Shown one piece after another: positions 6,501-15,800 of a DNA stretch of 22,720 nucleotides. A program made the position numbers and the translations under genes. Under the pieces are notes generated by a model. That model was not told the origin of the DNA. It was given only the letters and a program-made list of their open reading frames with translations, and made no database searches. The stretch is from Fimenecus sp045631075 (lineage in GTDB: Bacteria; Bacillota; Clostridia; Oscillospirales; Acutalibacteraceae). Location: positions 1-22,720 of the forward strand of contig JAZQUC010000220.1 in the NCBI GenBank assembly GCA_045631075.1, read 5' to 3'. The first letter of the stretch is position 1. Each line of letters begins with the position of its first letter.

Positions 6501-8857
6501 GTTACGTTATTACCAAATATAACGCTCTTAATTTGAGTACAATTTGCAAATGCGTATGCACCAATTGAGGTTACTCCGTCCTCAATAACTACATTTACTA
6601 TGGAACTTGCATATTTTTCCCACGGACGTTTGCTGTCACTGCTGTAATTATACATCTCACCTGTACCTGAGATAACCATATCACCTGTAATAGAATTAAG
6701 TGTCCAGATAAGATTATCACCACATCGGCTTGTAATTGCCTCAGGGTCGGTAGGAGCATATTTCAAAGTGTCACTATTGAGTCGATTGTTCTGTTCACCA
6801 ACTACAACATCAGCTTCCCAGGTTTCTACAGAGCCGGGATAATTGAATTCCGTTATAGAACAATACTCAAAAGCACTACTTTCAACCTTCCGTAAATTCT
6901 TACTTAAAACTAATGTAGCAAGATTTCTGCATCCGTCAAATGAATCGGTTTTAATCACAGTTACGGTATCAGGCATTTTGTAGCTTGTTCTTGAATTACC
7001 TGCAGGATAAATAACAAGCTCTGTTTTATCCTTATTGAACAATACGCCATCTTCATCGCTTGAGAAATTTGGATTTTCACTGTCAACAGTAAAGCTCTCA
7101 AGCATAGTACACTCATCAAAAGCACGCTTGCCGATTGACTCCAAATTTTTACCAATTGTTACGCTTTTAAGACTGGTGCACCCTTTAAATACTGCTGAGC
7201 CTATTATTTTAACACCATCAAGGTTAATATTTACAAGAGAAGTGTCGTATACGAAAGCATCATTCCAGATTGTTTCCAAGGTTTTCGGTAAAATTATCTC
7301 TGTTAATGCATCACAACTGCCGAAAGCATAACTATTAATTGTTGTTATTCCATTTGGTAAAACAACACTTGAAAGTCTATCAAGGTTATAAAAAGCATAT
7401 TGGCCGACAGTTGTTACACCTTCTTCTATAACAACTGTTTGAATATCCTGCACATATGTTTCCCACGGACGATGGCCACTTTCAAAGTCTTGCATCTGCC
7501 CATTGCCCGAAATGGTTAAAACCTTAGATTTCTCGTCATAAAACCACTTAATATCGCCGATAAAACCACCAGGGATAGATATTTCTTCTCCACCCGGACC
7601 GGAAAGTAAGGTTGCAGCTGTCAAGGATTCATTTTCAATTCCAAACGAGATTTCCAACCAATCTTTACCTTCTCCTGAATAATATACCTCTTGTATGGAT
7701 GAACAACCGCTGAATGCACTATCTCTAATCTCTTTTACACTTACAGGAATTGTTACATTAACAAGCCCCGAACAATTAGCAAATGCTCCCTTTGAAATTA
7801 TTGTTACACCTTCAGGAATTACAAGACTTTTTATTCCCGTACAGTTATAAAAAGCCTCATCAGCAATCATTTTTGTACCATCTTTTATCTGAACAGCATC
7901 TATAAGTGAGCTGTTTGCAACGATTAAGTAGTCACCAATATATAAAATATCGTCTGTCCAGTTTTCAGCGTTATTATATATTGCAGTTCCGTTAAAAGCA
8001 TTTTTTTCAATTGTTGTTACACCTTCAGGCATTGAAACAGAAGCAAGGCTTGAACAACCCTCAAAGGCCGAGACACCGATAGTTGTTACACTATCAGGAA
8101 TTGTATAGCTTGTTGCTGTGCTACCCTTAGAATACAGGATAAGTGTTGTCTTTTCCTTATTGAACAATACACCAAACTCATCAATCGAATAATTTGGATT
8201 GTTACTGTCAACCGTTAAACTTGCAAGATTTGTACAATTCTCAAATGCAGTAATATCTATTGATGTTACACTTGCAGGAATTGTAACACTTGTAAGACCT
8301 TTACAGGAAGCAAATGCCTTGTCGTTTATTGTTGTTACTCCCTCAGGAATTACAACAGATGTAAGACCTGAACAGCCTTCAAACGCTGAAGAACCGATAA
8401 TTTTTACATTTGCAGGAATTGTAATGCTTGTAAGACTTGTACAATTTGTAAATGCACGATTAGGGATTGATGTTATTCCCTCAGGAAGTTCAATCGATGT
8501 AAGAAGTTTACACGCATTAAATGCTGTCATACCAATTTTTGTTACACTATCGGGAATTGTGATACTTGTTACTTTTCCAAAGCTATAAAATGCGTATGCA
8601 CCGATTGATGTTACTCCATCATTAATAACAACAGTTTTAATTTTATCCTCTTGGGCTTCCCACGGGCGATTAGTATAACTGAAATCACGCATATTACCGG
8701 TACCGGAAATGGTCAAGGTATATGTTGAAGAGTTATAAACCCATGTGAGGTTATCACCACAAGAGCCTGCATTTGCAGCAAACGCTGTAACAGGAACGAT
8801 GGACCACACCATCATAATTGCCAGGACGACTGATAAAAATTTATGTATTTTCCGCAT
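3569..8857 (-). CDS. Giant secreted BspA-like leucine-rich-repeat protein
   Basis: This 1762-aa exported protein has a signal peptide (about 1-28, MRKIHKFLSVVLAIMMVWSI..VTAFA). I chose the ATG at 8857 because GGGAG (8867-8871) ends 9 nt upstream; the in-frame ATG at 8866 abuts that site. Four header modules of the form CGxNLTW...LTISGTGxM start near residues 33, 430, 711 and 1197, each leading into a block of BspA/LRR_5 repeats of the type SVTSIGxxAFxxCxxLxxVxIP. A fifth, different header lies near 1035. From about 1458 come six Cys/His repeats (H...PTC...GYTTYxCxCG...YV...GH). DNDGDGYCD follows at about 1706, then a 40-residue tail (CECNCHK...KLF...CECGVAHY). No LPXTG, SLH or choline-binding motif is seen. 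BspA-like proteins are surface adhesins in other bacteria; the ligand here is unknown. It lies 51 nt downstream of the subtilisin gene and is probably co-transcribed with it. Confidence 0.9.
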   Translation of the reverse strand: MRKIHKFLSVVLAIMMVWSIVPVTAFAANAGSCGDNLTWVYNSSTYTLTISGTGNMRDFSYTNRPWEAQEDKIKTVVINDGVTSIGAYAFYSFGKVTSITIPDSVTKIGMTAFNACKLLTSIELPEGITSIPNRAFTNCTSLTSITIPANVKIIGSSAFEGCSGLTSVVIPEGVTTINDKAFASCKGLTSVTIPASVTSIDITAFENCTNLASLTVDSNNPNYSIDEFGVLFNKEKTTLILYSKGSTATSYTIPDSVTTIGVSAFEGCSSLASVSMPEGVTTIEKNAFNGTAIYNNAENWTDDILYIGDYLIVANSSLIDAVQIKDGTKMIADEAFYNCTGIKSLVIPEGVTIISKGAFANCSGLVNVTIPVSVKEIRDSAFSGCSSIQEVYYSGEGKDWLEISFGIENESLTAATLLSGPGGEEISIPGGFIGDIKWFYDEKSKVLTISGNGQMQDFESGHRPWETYVQDIQTVVIEEGVTTVGQYAFYNLDRLSSVVLPNGITTINSYAFGSCDALTEIILPKTLETIWNDAFVYDTSLVNINLDGVKIIGSAVFKGCTSLKSVTIGKNLESIGKRAFDECTMLESFTVDSENPNFSSDEDGVLFNKDKTELVIYPAGNSRTSYKMPDTVTVIKTDSFDGCRNLATLVLSKNLRKVESSAFEYCSITEFNYPGSVETWEADVVVGEQNNRLNSDTLKYAPTDPEAITSRCGDNLIWTLNSITGDMVISGTGEMYNYSSDSKRPWEKYASSIVNVVIEDGVTSIGAYAFANCTQIKSVIFGNNVTTIGKRAFAYCTSLEGLILPDSVKTIGEAAFLGCESVKNIVIGKGLETFEINTFGRCTSLETITVDSENPNFLSDEFGVLFDKDKTLLVKYPEGNLRTKYTIPNSVTIIEANAFLASANLTEVIIPDGVTIIGTSAFAESASLKTIEIPDSVTTMGEDVFNYCLKLEKAKLPDGISRIEAQTFYLCEGLTEVIIPASVNNIGQNAFGECISLETINYKGTRSQWGELIVEGGNQPINNAIIRFNYGEDDFSYEIVSEVKKTIRITSYNIYAPSMRVMIPETIDGYTVVEIGAEAFYNFDSLVSVKIPASVTSIGEKAFYDCDFITDLIIPESVTAIGDTAFASCDKLAIVLMGKAVETIADGAFSGCSALNVVCYTGTEEEWNSIVIGENNQPLLDATKNFEYGNLDAISGTCGENLTWSLDLYSGVLTISGTGEMYEYGSLDYPWINYKTSIGEVVISDGVTAIGDYAFKSCTSIEKVTIAGSVTVIGSSAFAYCSKLENVTINDGVKTIGNSAFAECKSLKSIVIPDSVTLIKNSAFENCESLTTVELSKNLKEINGSTFYYCPKLKEITIPEGVTRIGEKAFYSCAALTEVTVPESVTSIDDYAFAYCRGLEAVRIGIGVKQIGYRAFYYCSQLKDVYYSGSQSQWTMISIHSNNSELLAATLHCLGPEHPHEFVIVVTEPTCYDQGYTTYSCECGYIYKDDYVEALGHDFVGVVTSPTCTKEGYTTYECSRCIERYVGAEPIPATGHTFVSEITTQPTHFTEGVEKLTCKDCGYTNTKPVEKIAEHSYETVITAPTCTEQGYTTFTCVCGDSYIGDYVPVIGHTIEQFESIITEPDCLNEGSKEVVSCCSVCNAGLGVEIVAIPAHGHTPAKAVEENYVAPTCTENGSKDTVVYCSVCDEEISRETVEIDATGHADNDGDGYCDADNELLDPTVECECNCHKYGIKGFFWNIKIFFSKLFHTNKMCECGVAHY

Positions 8858-8908
8858 AAATCTCATCTCCCATTCTTATAGTAACATACTATATGTTTAT
8901 CTGTTATT

Positions 8909-11900
8909 TCAATAATGTGCAATACCACATTGACAAGTCTGATTTGTACCGAAAAGCTTATTGAAGAAACGTGTAATTGACCAGAAAAAGCCTGAAATAC
9001 CACCTTTATGACAATTACATTCACATTCAACAGCTGGGTCAAGGAGTTCAGGACAAGCATCGCAATATCCGTCACCATCGCCATCTCGGTGGTCGTTTGA
9101 ATCGATAACTACCGTCTCACGACTTATTTCCACATCACAAACCGAGCAATAAACTACTATATCCTTGCTACCTTTTTCTGTGCAGCTTGGAGCAACATAG
9201 TTTTCTTCAACTGCCTTTGCAGAAGTATGTCCAAGTGCCGGCATTGTAACATTTTTGTGTTCGATAACCATATTACAAGTCACACAGTATGCAACACTCT
9301 CTTTACTACCCTCTTCTGTACAGTCAGGTTTTACTAATACTTTTCCGTATTCCTTAATGGTATGTCCTATTGCAGGAACATAATCGTCAACATAGTCTCT
9401 GCCACAATAACAGGTATATGTTGTATAGCCTTCTTCAGTACAGGTCGGAGCAGTTACAATACCCTTATAATCGTGAGGAATTGTCGGGATTTCCTCCTGC
9501 GCGATAAGAATTCTGCCACAGCCTGAGCATTCTGCACCTGCTGTAAGACCAGTTAACACACAAGTTGGTTCAACTCGTGGAATTTCCACTTCTGTATGTG
9601 TATGAATATTCCTTGCAACACCCGTACGGATTTCAACAGGTGCATAAGTATTATCCTGACTTGTTATTACACAATAATAGTAAGGATATTCAGCAAAATC
9701 AATAGGATTAATTGTTTTACTTGTTGCACCCTGAATCAATGTTCCGGTTGTATTATCTGCCTGAGTATTACCGTACCACTGATATGTACGGTTAAAGCCT
9801 ATAACACCAACCTCAAGCTGTGTTTCCTTATTCTGCTCGAATTCAATAGGAACATCCATATAAAGTGCATTTTCCTGATTTATTTCTCTGAATTCAACTC
9901 CGAATTCCTTTGCCCACTGATTAGCATAAGTACCCGTCGTGCCATAGATTGTAAACTCAAGACCACTGTATAATTTACTTGGATTTTCTATTGTAGTAAC
10001 GGTTGAACCGATTGCTACTGACACACCCTCCGGTAAGTCACTAATTGTTTCAACAACAGGGAGAATAAGTCTTTCTATATATACGTTACCATTAAAGGCA
10101 TTGCGGTTAATGGTCGTAACTGATGGCAACTCAATTTCCTTTAATTTTTTACAATTGTTAAATGCAAGTGAATAGACTGTAATTGCCTTTGGTAAATAAA
10201 CAGATTTAAGCTCAATACAATTAGTAAACATACTAGCTCCAACTTCTCTTGCCTGTGGTAATGCTATTTCCTCCAGGCTTACACATCCCTCAAAAACATT
10301 GCCACCAATATTAGTTGCGTTTGGTAGATTTACTTTTTTCAGATTTGAGCAGCTTTGGAAACAACCAATATCACCTTGTTGCTTACCTGTTTCACCAAAA
10401 GTTGTAAGCCTTGGAAAATCTATTTCTTCCAGTGAACTACATGTTGAGAAGGCGAGACGACCTATTGTATCAAGGTTATCTGCATTAATTTCAACAAGAG
10501 CCGTGCAATTACGGAATGCCTCCTTTTCTATACTATCAACAAGCGGAATATTTACCTTTTCAAGCTCTGCACAGTTTTTAAAGGTTGACCAATTAATTTT
10601 TGTCACCTTAGAAATATTGACAGTTTTAACGCCTGAGTTATAGAAGGCAAATGACCCGAGCTCTGTTAATGTGTCAGACACCAGACTTGTGAGGCTTTTT
10701 GTATCATAAAAAGCACTTGCTTCTATCTTCTCAACCGTTGAAAAATCGATATATTTAAGTTTTGAACAGCCGTTAAAAGCATCTTCACCTACAACCTTAA
10801 GGCTATTACCCTCAAAGCTTTCAAGTGCCTTGCAAGCACGGAAAGCAAATGTATCAAGCTGTTCAACACCCGGTGCACGAACCTGCTTAAGATTTGATGC
10901 ACCATAAAAAGCATGCTCTCCTATGGTTTTCACACTCTCAGGAAAAACGATATATTCCAGCGTTTTCTTGTCTCTGAAAGCATATTCACCAACAGCATTT
11001 ACTTTTATCCCCTGAATAACCTCCGGAACAAAAAGCTCTTTATCCTCACCAAGATATTCAATAATCGTACCATTTTCATCTATAATATATTTGGAATCCT
11101 CATTCGGGAAGATTTTAGTATATGTATGCTCAACAAACTCACTTAAAGTCGCACCCTTGCGGAATGCATACGCCTTGACGGTTGTATCGTACTTTATTAA
11201 GATAGGCTCCGTATATACCTCATAATATCCTGAACTGAATTCAGACCTTGTATAATATATGGTAGCATTTTCTTCCGAACTTGAAAGAGTGAGCATAAAC
11301 GGAAGGTCAAAATTGCCACCTACCCTGCTGAACACTGGTGGGGATAATTCGTCCACACCACGAGTGATGTATTCCATATACAAGCACATTGCCTTTGAAT
11401 AAGCATCCCCTTCCTCCGGAACAGCGTGTGCCTTTAAGGTTTCGCTGATTTCTGCCGGAGTAAGTAAAGGTGCATTCAGAATAACATAAGTTACCGCAGC
11501 AGCAACAAGCGGTGACGCCATTGATGTACCTGATGCTGTTTTATAAGAATTTCTTAAGTAGGAGCTATAAATATTTACACCCGGAGCAGCAATATCACAT
11601 ACTGAACCATAGTTTGAGAATTCGTTACCTGTACAGTTATCACCATGCGCAATAACAGTAATACATTCAGGGAAGCATGCCGGTGTATATGTAGTATAAT
11701 CAAGATTTACAAAATCGTTACCGGAAGCTACAACTACAGTAATATTTCTTCTGATTGCTTTTTTTACCGATTCATGCAAGGCATCATTTTCACCTTGTCT
11801 TCCAAGGCTCATATTGATAACTTCAACACCGTCAGCAATTGCAGCTTCAACACCAAGAACGACCTGTATATCCGTACCCCTACCGGTACTGTCAAGAACC

Positions 11901-12667
11901 TTATACGGCTTAATCTTAACGTTAGGAAGTGAGTTTACGGCAACAATACCGGCAACGTGAGTACCATGTCCCTCATTATCTTCGGAAGAGTTTTCAGATC
12001 CGTCAGAAGAAAAATTCTTACCTGTAGGTATAACACGGTCCCTTAACAATTCGTGAGTTGATTCTACACCTGTATCCACAACAGCAACCTCGATTTGTCT
12101 TGAATATGTTGTATCGGATAAAGCAAGATACTCCTTGAGTGCTGTGATACCTACCTGTTTTGCAGGTTCTGCTAATTGAGGTCTTTGCTCAATTATCTCT
12201 TCAATAGACTGAGCTTCATTTTCAACCTCATAATCTTCCATAGCTATCACACCATCAGGCTGTGCGTATTCTACACTATCCAATGTCAGATAATACTCAC
12301 AAGCTTTTTTTGCATCTTCAGGTGTAGCAAACTGCAAAACATGAAGGTCATTATAGCCTTCTGCCACATCAACAGCATTAAGCTTATTGATTTTTTTCTT
12401 TGACTTAACAATGATTCGTGCCGTCTGATACTCATCATTAATCTCAGGGTCTTCAGAATCCATAGATGACGAGCCATAGAAATTGTCTTCGTTAACTGTT
12501 GTTTCTGCATCTCTGATAAGATTTATTACGTCTTCGGAGAATTCATCCAAATCATCAAAAATCACCACATCATCTGCAAAAGCAGAAAATGTCATCATCG
12601 GCATTGAAGCCAATAACATAATTAAAGAGAGTAAAATACTAAATGATTTTTTTGCTCTTTTTTTCAT
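8909..12667 (-). CDS. Secreted subtilisin-like protease fused to LRR and Cys/His repeats
   Basis: This 1252-aa exported protein has a signal peptide at about 1-31 (MKKRAKKSFSILLSLIMLLA...SAFA). An I9-like propeptide region covers about 80-145. The S8 peptidase domain (about 192-405) has Asp198 (AVVDTG), His234 (GHGTHVAG), Asn317 (ASGND) and Ser382 (GTSMASP), so the catalytic set is complete. A chitobiase-C-like beta domain (445-518, ATIYYTRS..VKAYAFRKG) follows, then BspA/LRR_5 repeats (525-905) and an Ig-like domain (about 933-1020, TYQWYGNTQ..YYCVITS). It ends with four Cys/His repeats (1022-1200), a Ca-loop-like DGDGDGYCD and the shared 40-residue tail (to 1252). The start has GGGGAGG upstream. 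It is the first gene of a likely operon with the LRR gene at 3569-8857. It may process surface or host proteins; no substrate can be inferred. Confidence 0.92.
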   Translation of the reverse strand: MKKRAKKSFSILLSLIMLLASMPMMTFSAFADDVVIFDDLDEFSEDVINLIRDAETTVNEDNFYGSSSMDSEDPEINDEYQTARIIVKSKKKINKLNAVDVAEGYNDLHVLQFATPEDAKKACEYYLTLDSVEYAQPDGVIAMEDYEVENEAQSIEEIIEQRPQLAEPAKQVGITALKEYLALSDTTYSRQIEVAVVDTGVESTHELLRDRVIPTGKNFSSDGSENSSEDNEGHGTHVAGIVAVNSLPNVKIKPYKVLDSTGRGTDIQVVLGVEAAIADGVEVINMSLGRQGENDALHESVKKAIRRNITVVVASGNDFVNLDYTTYTPACFPECITVIAHGDNCTGNEFSNYGSVCDIAAPGVNIYSSYLRNSYKTASGTSMASPLVAAAVTYVILNAPLLTPAEISETLKAHAVPEEGDAYSKAMCLYMEYITRGVDELSPPVFSRVGGNFDLPFMLTLSSSEENATIYYTRSEFSSGYYEVYTEPILIKYDTTVKAYAFRKGATLSEFVEHTYTKIFPNEDSKYIIDENGTIIEYLGEDKELFVPEVIQGIKVNAVGEYAFRDKKTLEYIVFPESVKTIGEHAFYGASNLKQVRAPGVEQLDTFAFRACKALESFEGNSLKVVGEDAFNGCSKLKYIDFSTVEKIEASAFYDTKSLTSLVSDTLTELGSFAFYNSGVKTVNISKVTKINWSTFKNCAELEKVNIPLVDSIEKEAFRNCTALVEINADNLDTIGRLAFSTCSSLEEIDFPRLTTFGETGKQQGDIGCFQSCSNLKKVNLPNATNIGGNVFEGCVSLEEIALPQAREVGASMFTNCIELKSVYLPKAITVYSLAFNNCKKLKEIELPSVTTINRNAFNGNVYIERLILPVVETISDLPEGVSVAIGSTVTTIENPSKLYSGLEFTIYGTTGTYANQWAKEFGVEFREINQENALYMDVPIEFEQNKETQLEVGVIGFNRTYQWYGNTQADNTTGTLIQGATSKTINPIDFAEYPYYYCVITSQDNTYAPVEIRTGVARNIHTHTEVEIPRVEPTCVLTGLTAGAECSGCGRILIAQEEIPTIPHDYKGIVTAPTCTEEGYTTYTCYCGRDYVDDYVPAIGHTIKEYGKVLVKPDCTEEGSKESVAYCVTCNMVIEHKNVTMPALGHTSAKAVEENYVAPSCTEKGSKDIVVYCSVCDVEISRETVVIDSNDHRDGDGDGYCDACPELLDPAVECECNCHKGGISGFFWSITRFFNKLFGTNQTCQCGIAHY

Positions 12668-12710
12668 AAAAATTCCTCCCCATAAGAAACTTTATAATAT
12701 CCCTAAATAC

Positions 12711-12739
12711 ATTTTATTAAAAATCTTCATCAAATTCAA
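12711..12739 (-). promoter_or_regulatory. Promoter of the subtilisin-LRR operon
   Basis: TTGAAT (12734-12739), 17-bp spacer, TAAAAT (12711-12716) on the minus strand, about 40 nt upstream of the start codon. A LytTR-type half-site (TGTATTTTTA on the minus strand, 12749-12758) ends 9 bp before the -35. A second similar one, TGTAGTTTTA (12760-12769), has 11-bp rather than 21-22-bp phasing. LytTR control is therefore possible but weaker than at the other promoters. Confidence 0.6.
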
Positions 12740-12824
12740 TATAAACCTTAAAAATACAATAAAACTACAAGGGAAATTAACGAAATAACTATTGACATTA
12801 AAGTTATAACGCAATTAAATACTG

Positions 12825-12862
12825 AAAAAATATCAGCACAGCAGGTAACTTCCACTGTGCTG
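12825..12862 (-). terminator. Terminator of the 1279-aa BspA-like gene
   Basis: CAGCACAG (12834-12841) and CTGTGCTG (12855-12862) form a perfect 8-bp stem. On the minus strand it is followed by ATATTTTTTC. It begins 27 nt past the stop at 12890 and separates this gene from the next promoter. Confidence 0.8.
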
Positions 12863-12889
12863 TAATAAAGTCAAGATAATATTAACGTA

Positions 12890-15800
12890 TTAATAATGTG
12901 CTACACCACAATCGCAAACTTTATTTGAGCCAAAAATTCTTTGGAAGAAAAGAATGAAATTAAAGAAGATTTTTGAAATACCTGATTTATGACAATTACA
13001 TTCGCATTCTACTGTTGGGTCGAGAAGCTCATTATCAGCATCACAGTATCCGTCACCATCATTATCTGCATGTCCTGTCGCATCGATTTCAACTGTTTCT
13101 CGGCTGATTTCTTCTTCACAAGCTGAACAATAAATAACCACATCTTTGCTGCCGTTTTCTGTGCATGTAGGAGCAATATAGTTTTCTTCGACTGCATTTG
13201 CAGGAGTATGACCTAACGCATCAACAGTTGTCTGTTCTGTGAAGATTTCATCACATACCGAACATTTTAAACCCTCTGTAAGTCCTGTTTCTGTACAGGT
13301 TGGTGCTACCGCCAAAAGTATTTCTTCTGTGTGACCTAATGCTTCTACATAATCAGCAACATAAGTGTCACCACAGTTACAAGTATAGGTTGTATATCCT
13401 CTTTCTGTGCAGGTTGGTGCTGTCACTGCTGATTCGTAATTATGTTCTCCGCTCTTTTCAATTATCTCTGTGTATGTATCACCACAATAACAAGTAAATG
13501 TCATAACACCTGTTGCCGTATGTGATGCAGGCGTTGTGATTTTTGATTTATATTTATGACCCTTTGCAGGAACAACGTCCTGTTCTTTTGTTATTTCGCC
13601 GCAAACAGAACATTTTGTACCGGCTGTAAGTCCTGTTTCCGTACAAGTCGGTGCAACTGCAGGAACTGTTTCTTCTATGTGACCAAGTGCATCAACATAA
13701 TCAGCAATATATGTGTCACCACATTCACAGGTATAAGTTGTATAGCCTCTTTCTGTGCAAGTAGGTGCAGTTATAACAGCATTGTGATTATGTTCAGCGA
13801 GTTTATCAATAGTTTCTGTGTAAGTATCACCACAAGTACAAGTATATGTCATAACGCCTGTTGATGTATGAGTTGCAGGAGTTGTGATTTCTGATGAATA
13901 ATTGTGTCCTGTTGCATCAATATAATCATCAATATAACTGTCACCGCAATCGCAAGTGTATGTTGTGTAACCTTGTTCCATACATGTCGGATTAATTACA
14001 GTTAATTGATATTCAATCTTATGTGTTTCTGTTGTGTTATAATGCTTTCTTGCATTAAGCAGAGGTTGATTATATGTATCAATTGTAATTTCACGCCATT
14101 GCTCTATTGAACCTGAATATTTAACATTTCTCAGTTTATAGCAAGAATAAAATGCATAATTATCAATGTGTGTTATACTATCAGGGATTGTTACAGTTGT
14201 AAGCTGATAACAATTTTCAAATGAACTGAATCCGATTTTAGTTACACCATTATGTATTATTACATCTGTAATGCTACCATAAGAATAAAATGCATAATCA
14301 CTTATTTCAGTTATCCCTTCATTAATAATTACAACTTTAATGTCATCCTTATAGGCTTTAAACGGAGCATTAGTACCATAGTGACTCATCGCACCTGAAC
14401 CGGAAATAGTAAGAGTGCCTGTTACGTCGTCAAAAGTCCATACAAACTTGTTGCCGAAAACACCTGTATCAATACCGATATATTCATAACAAGAATCACA
14501 GTATTTGTCAGAATCATTGTCTGTATGACCGGTTGGATTAACATAATCCTCAGCATATGTAAATCCGCAATCACAGGTGAATGTTGTGTAACCTTGCGCT
14601 GTGCAAGTTGGTGGAGTTACTATTGTTTCAGAATGATGTGTCGCGTGTTCATTTTCTCCGAAATGAATAGTTGTGTAACCATCAATTTCAACACCATTAC
14701 CTTCGTTAATCAAATTCCACTCTTCTTCGATACCTAAATAGTAGATGTCAAGACTGGTTGGATGAAACATTGAACCGCTTGTAGTAATTGCATCATCTTC
14801 AATTACAGTTACACTCTTTGGAATTGTTAAGCTTTTAAGTCCCTCTCCACACTCAACAAATGCATCTTCCTTGATTGTTGTAACCGTATCAGGAATTGTA
14901 TATGATGTCATTTTAGTTGCCTGTGGGCAAAGAATAAGTGTTGTTTTATCCTTGTTAAACATAACACCGAATTCATCACTTGAAAAATACGGATTTTCAC
15001 TGTCAACAGTTATAGTTTCAAGGACATCACAATTTAAAAGTGCCAAATTACCGATAGTTTTTACGCTCTTACCTATTTCAAGTTCTTTAAGATACAAACA
15101 GCTTCTGAACGCATGAGGGCCAATCGTTTCAACGCCATCACCAATTATTATTTTTTTAGCAAAAGACTCAAAAAATGCTGAATCGCCAATAGTTTTCACG
15201 CTGTCAGCAATTATATATGTATCAAATGGCTGACCACTGAATGCATCATCACCGATTCCTGTTACACCTTCTTTGATGATAACATCATCTACATAACTTG
15301 TGTAACCTACAGTCATACCAAGTTCTTTGTCATAAGTAGCTGTAAAATTATGTTCTTTCTCAATTGTACCTGTACCATAGATAGTTAATGTTCGTGCTTC
15401 TTTATCAAGAACACCAATAAGATTATCACCCTGAAAATTAGCAAATGAATTTTCATTAAGAGCAGGAATAATCTGACCTTCTACATATACCAAACCACAG
15501 TTTGAACATCTTTCATCACGAGTGGTTCCTGCTTCTGTCATTGTTGGTACTTTTGCAGGAGTTACCACCTTTGTATGTCCATTAGAAGTATATGAATAAC
15601 CACAAACTGAACACAGATAAGTCATTACGCACTCTGATGTCCCCGGTGGTGTTCCTGTTTCTTCGTAATTATGACCTAATGCAGGGATAAAATCAGATGA
15701 ATAAGAGCCTCCACATAATGTACAAGCATATGTTGTATAGCCTTTTTCTGTACAAGTTGGGTTTGTTGTTCCAACTACTACAATATTATGTTCTTCTGTT

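Noticed and set aside
6021..8588. Plus-strand open frames opposite the LRR gene (for example 6021-6476 and 8199-8588)
   Set aside because: They are antisense shadows of repeated LRR codons, have no ribosome sites or promoters, and encode low-complexity Val/Ser/Thr-rich sequences.
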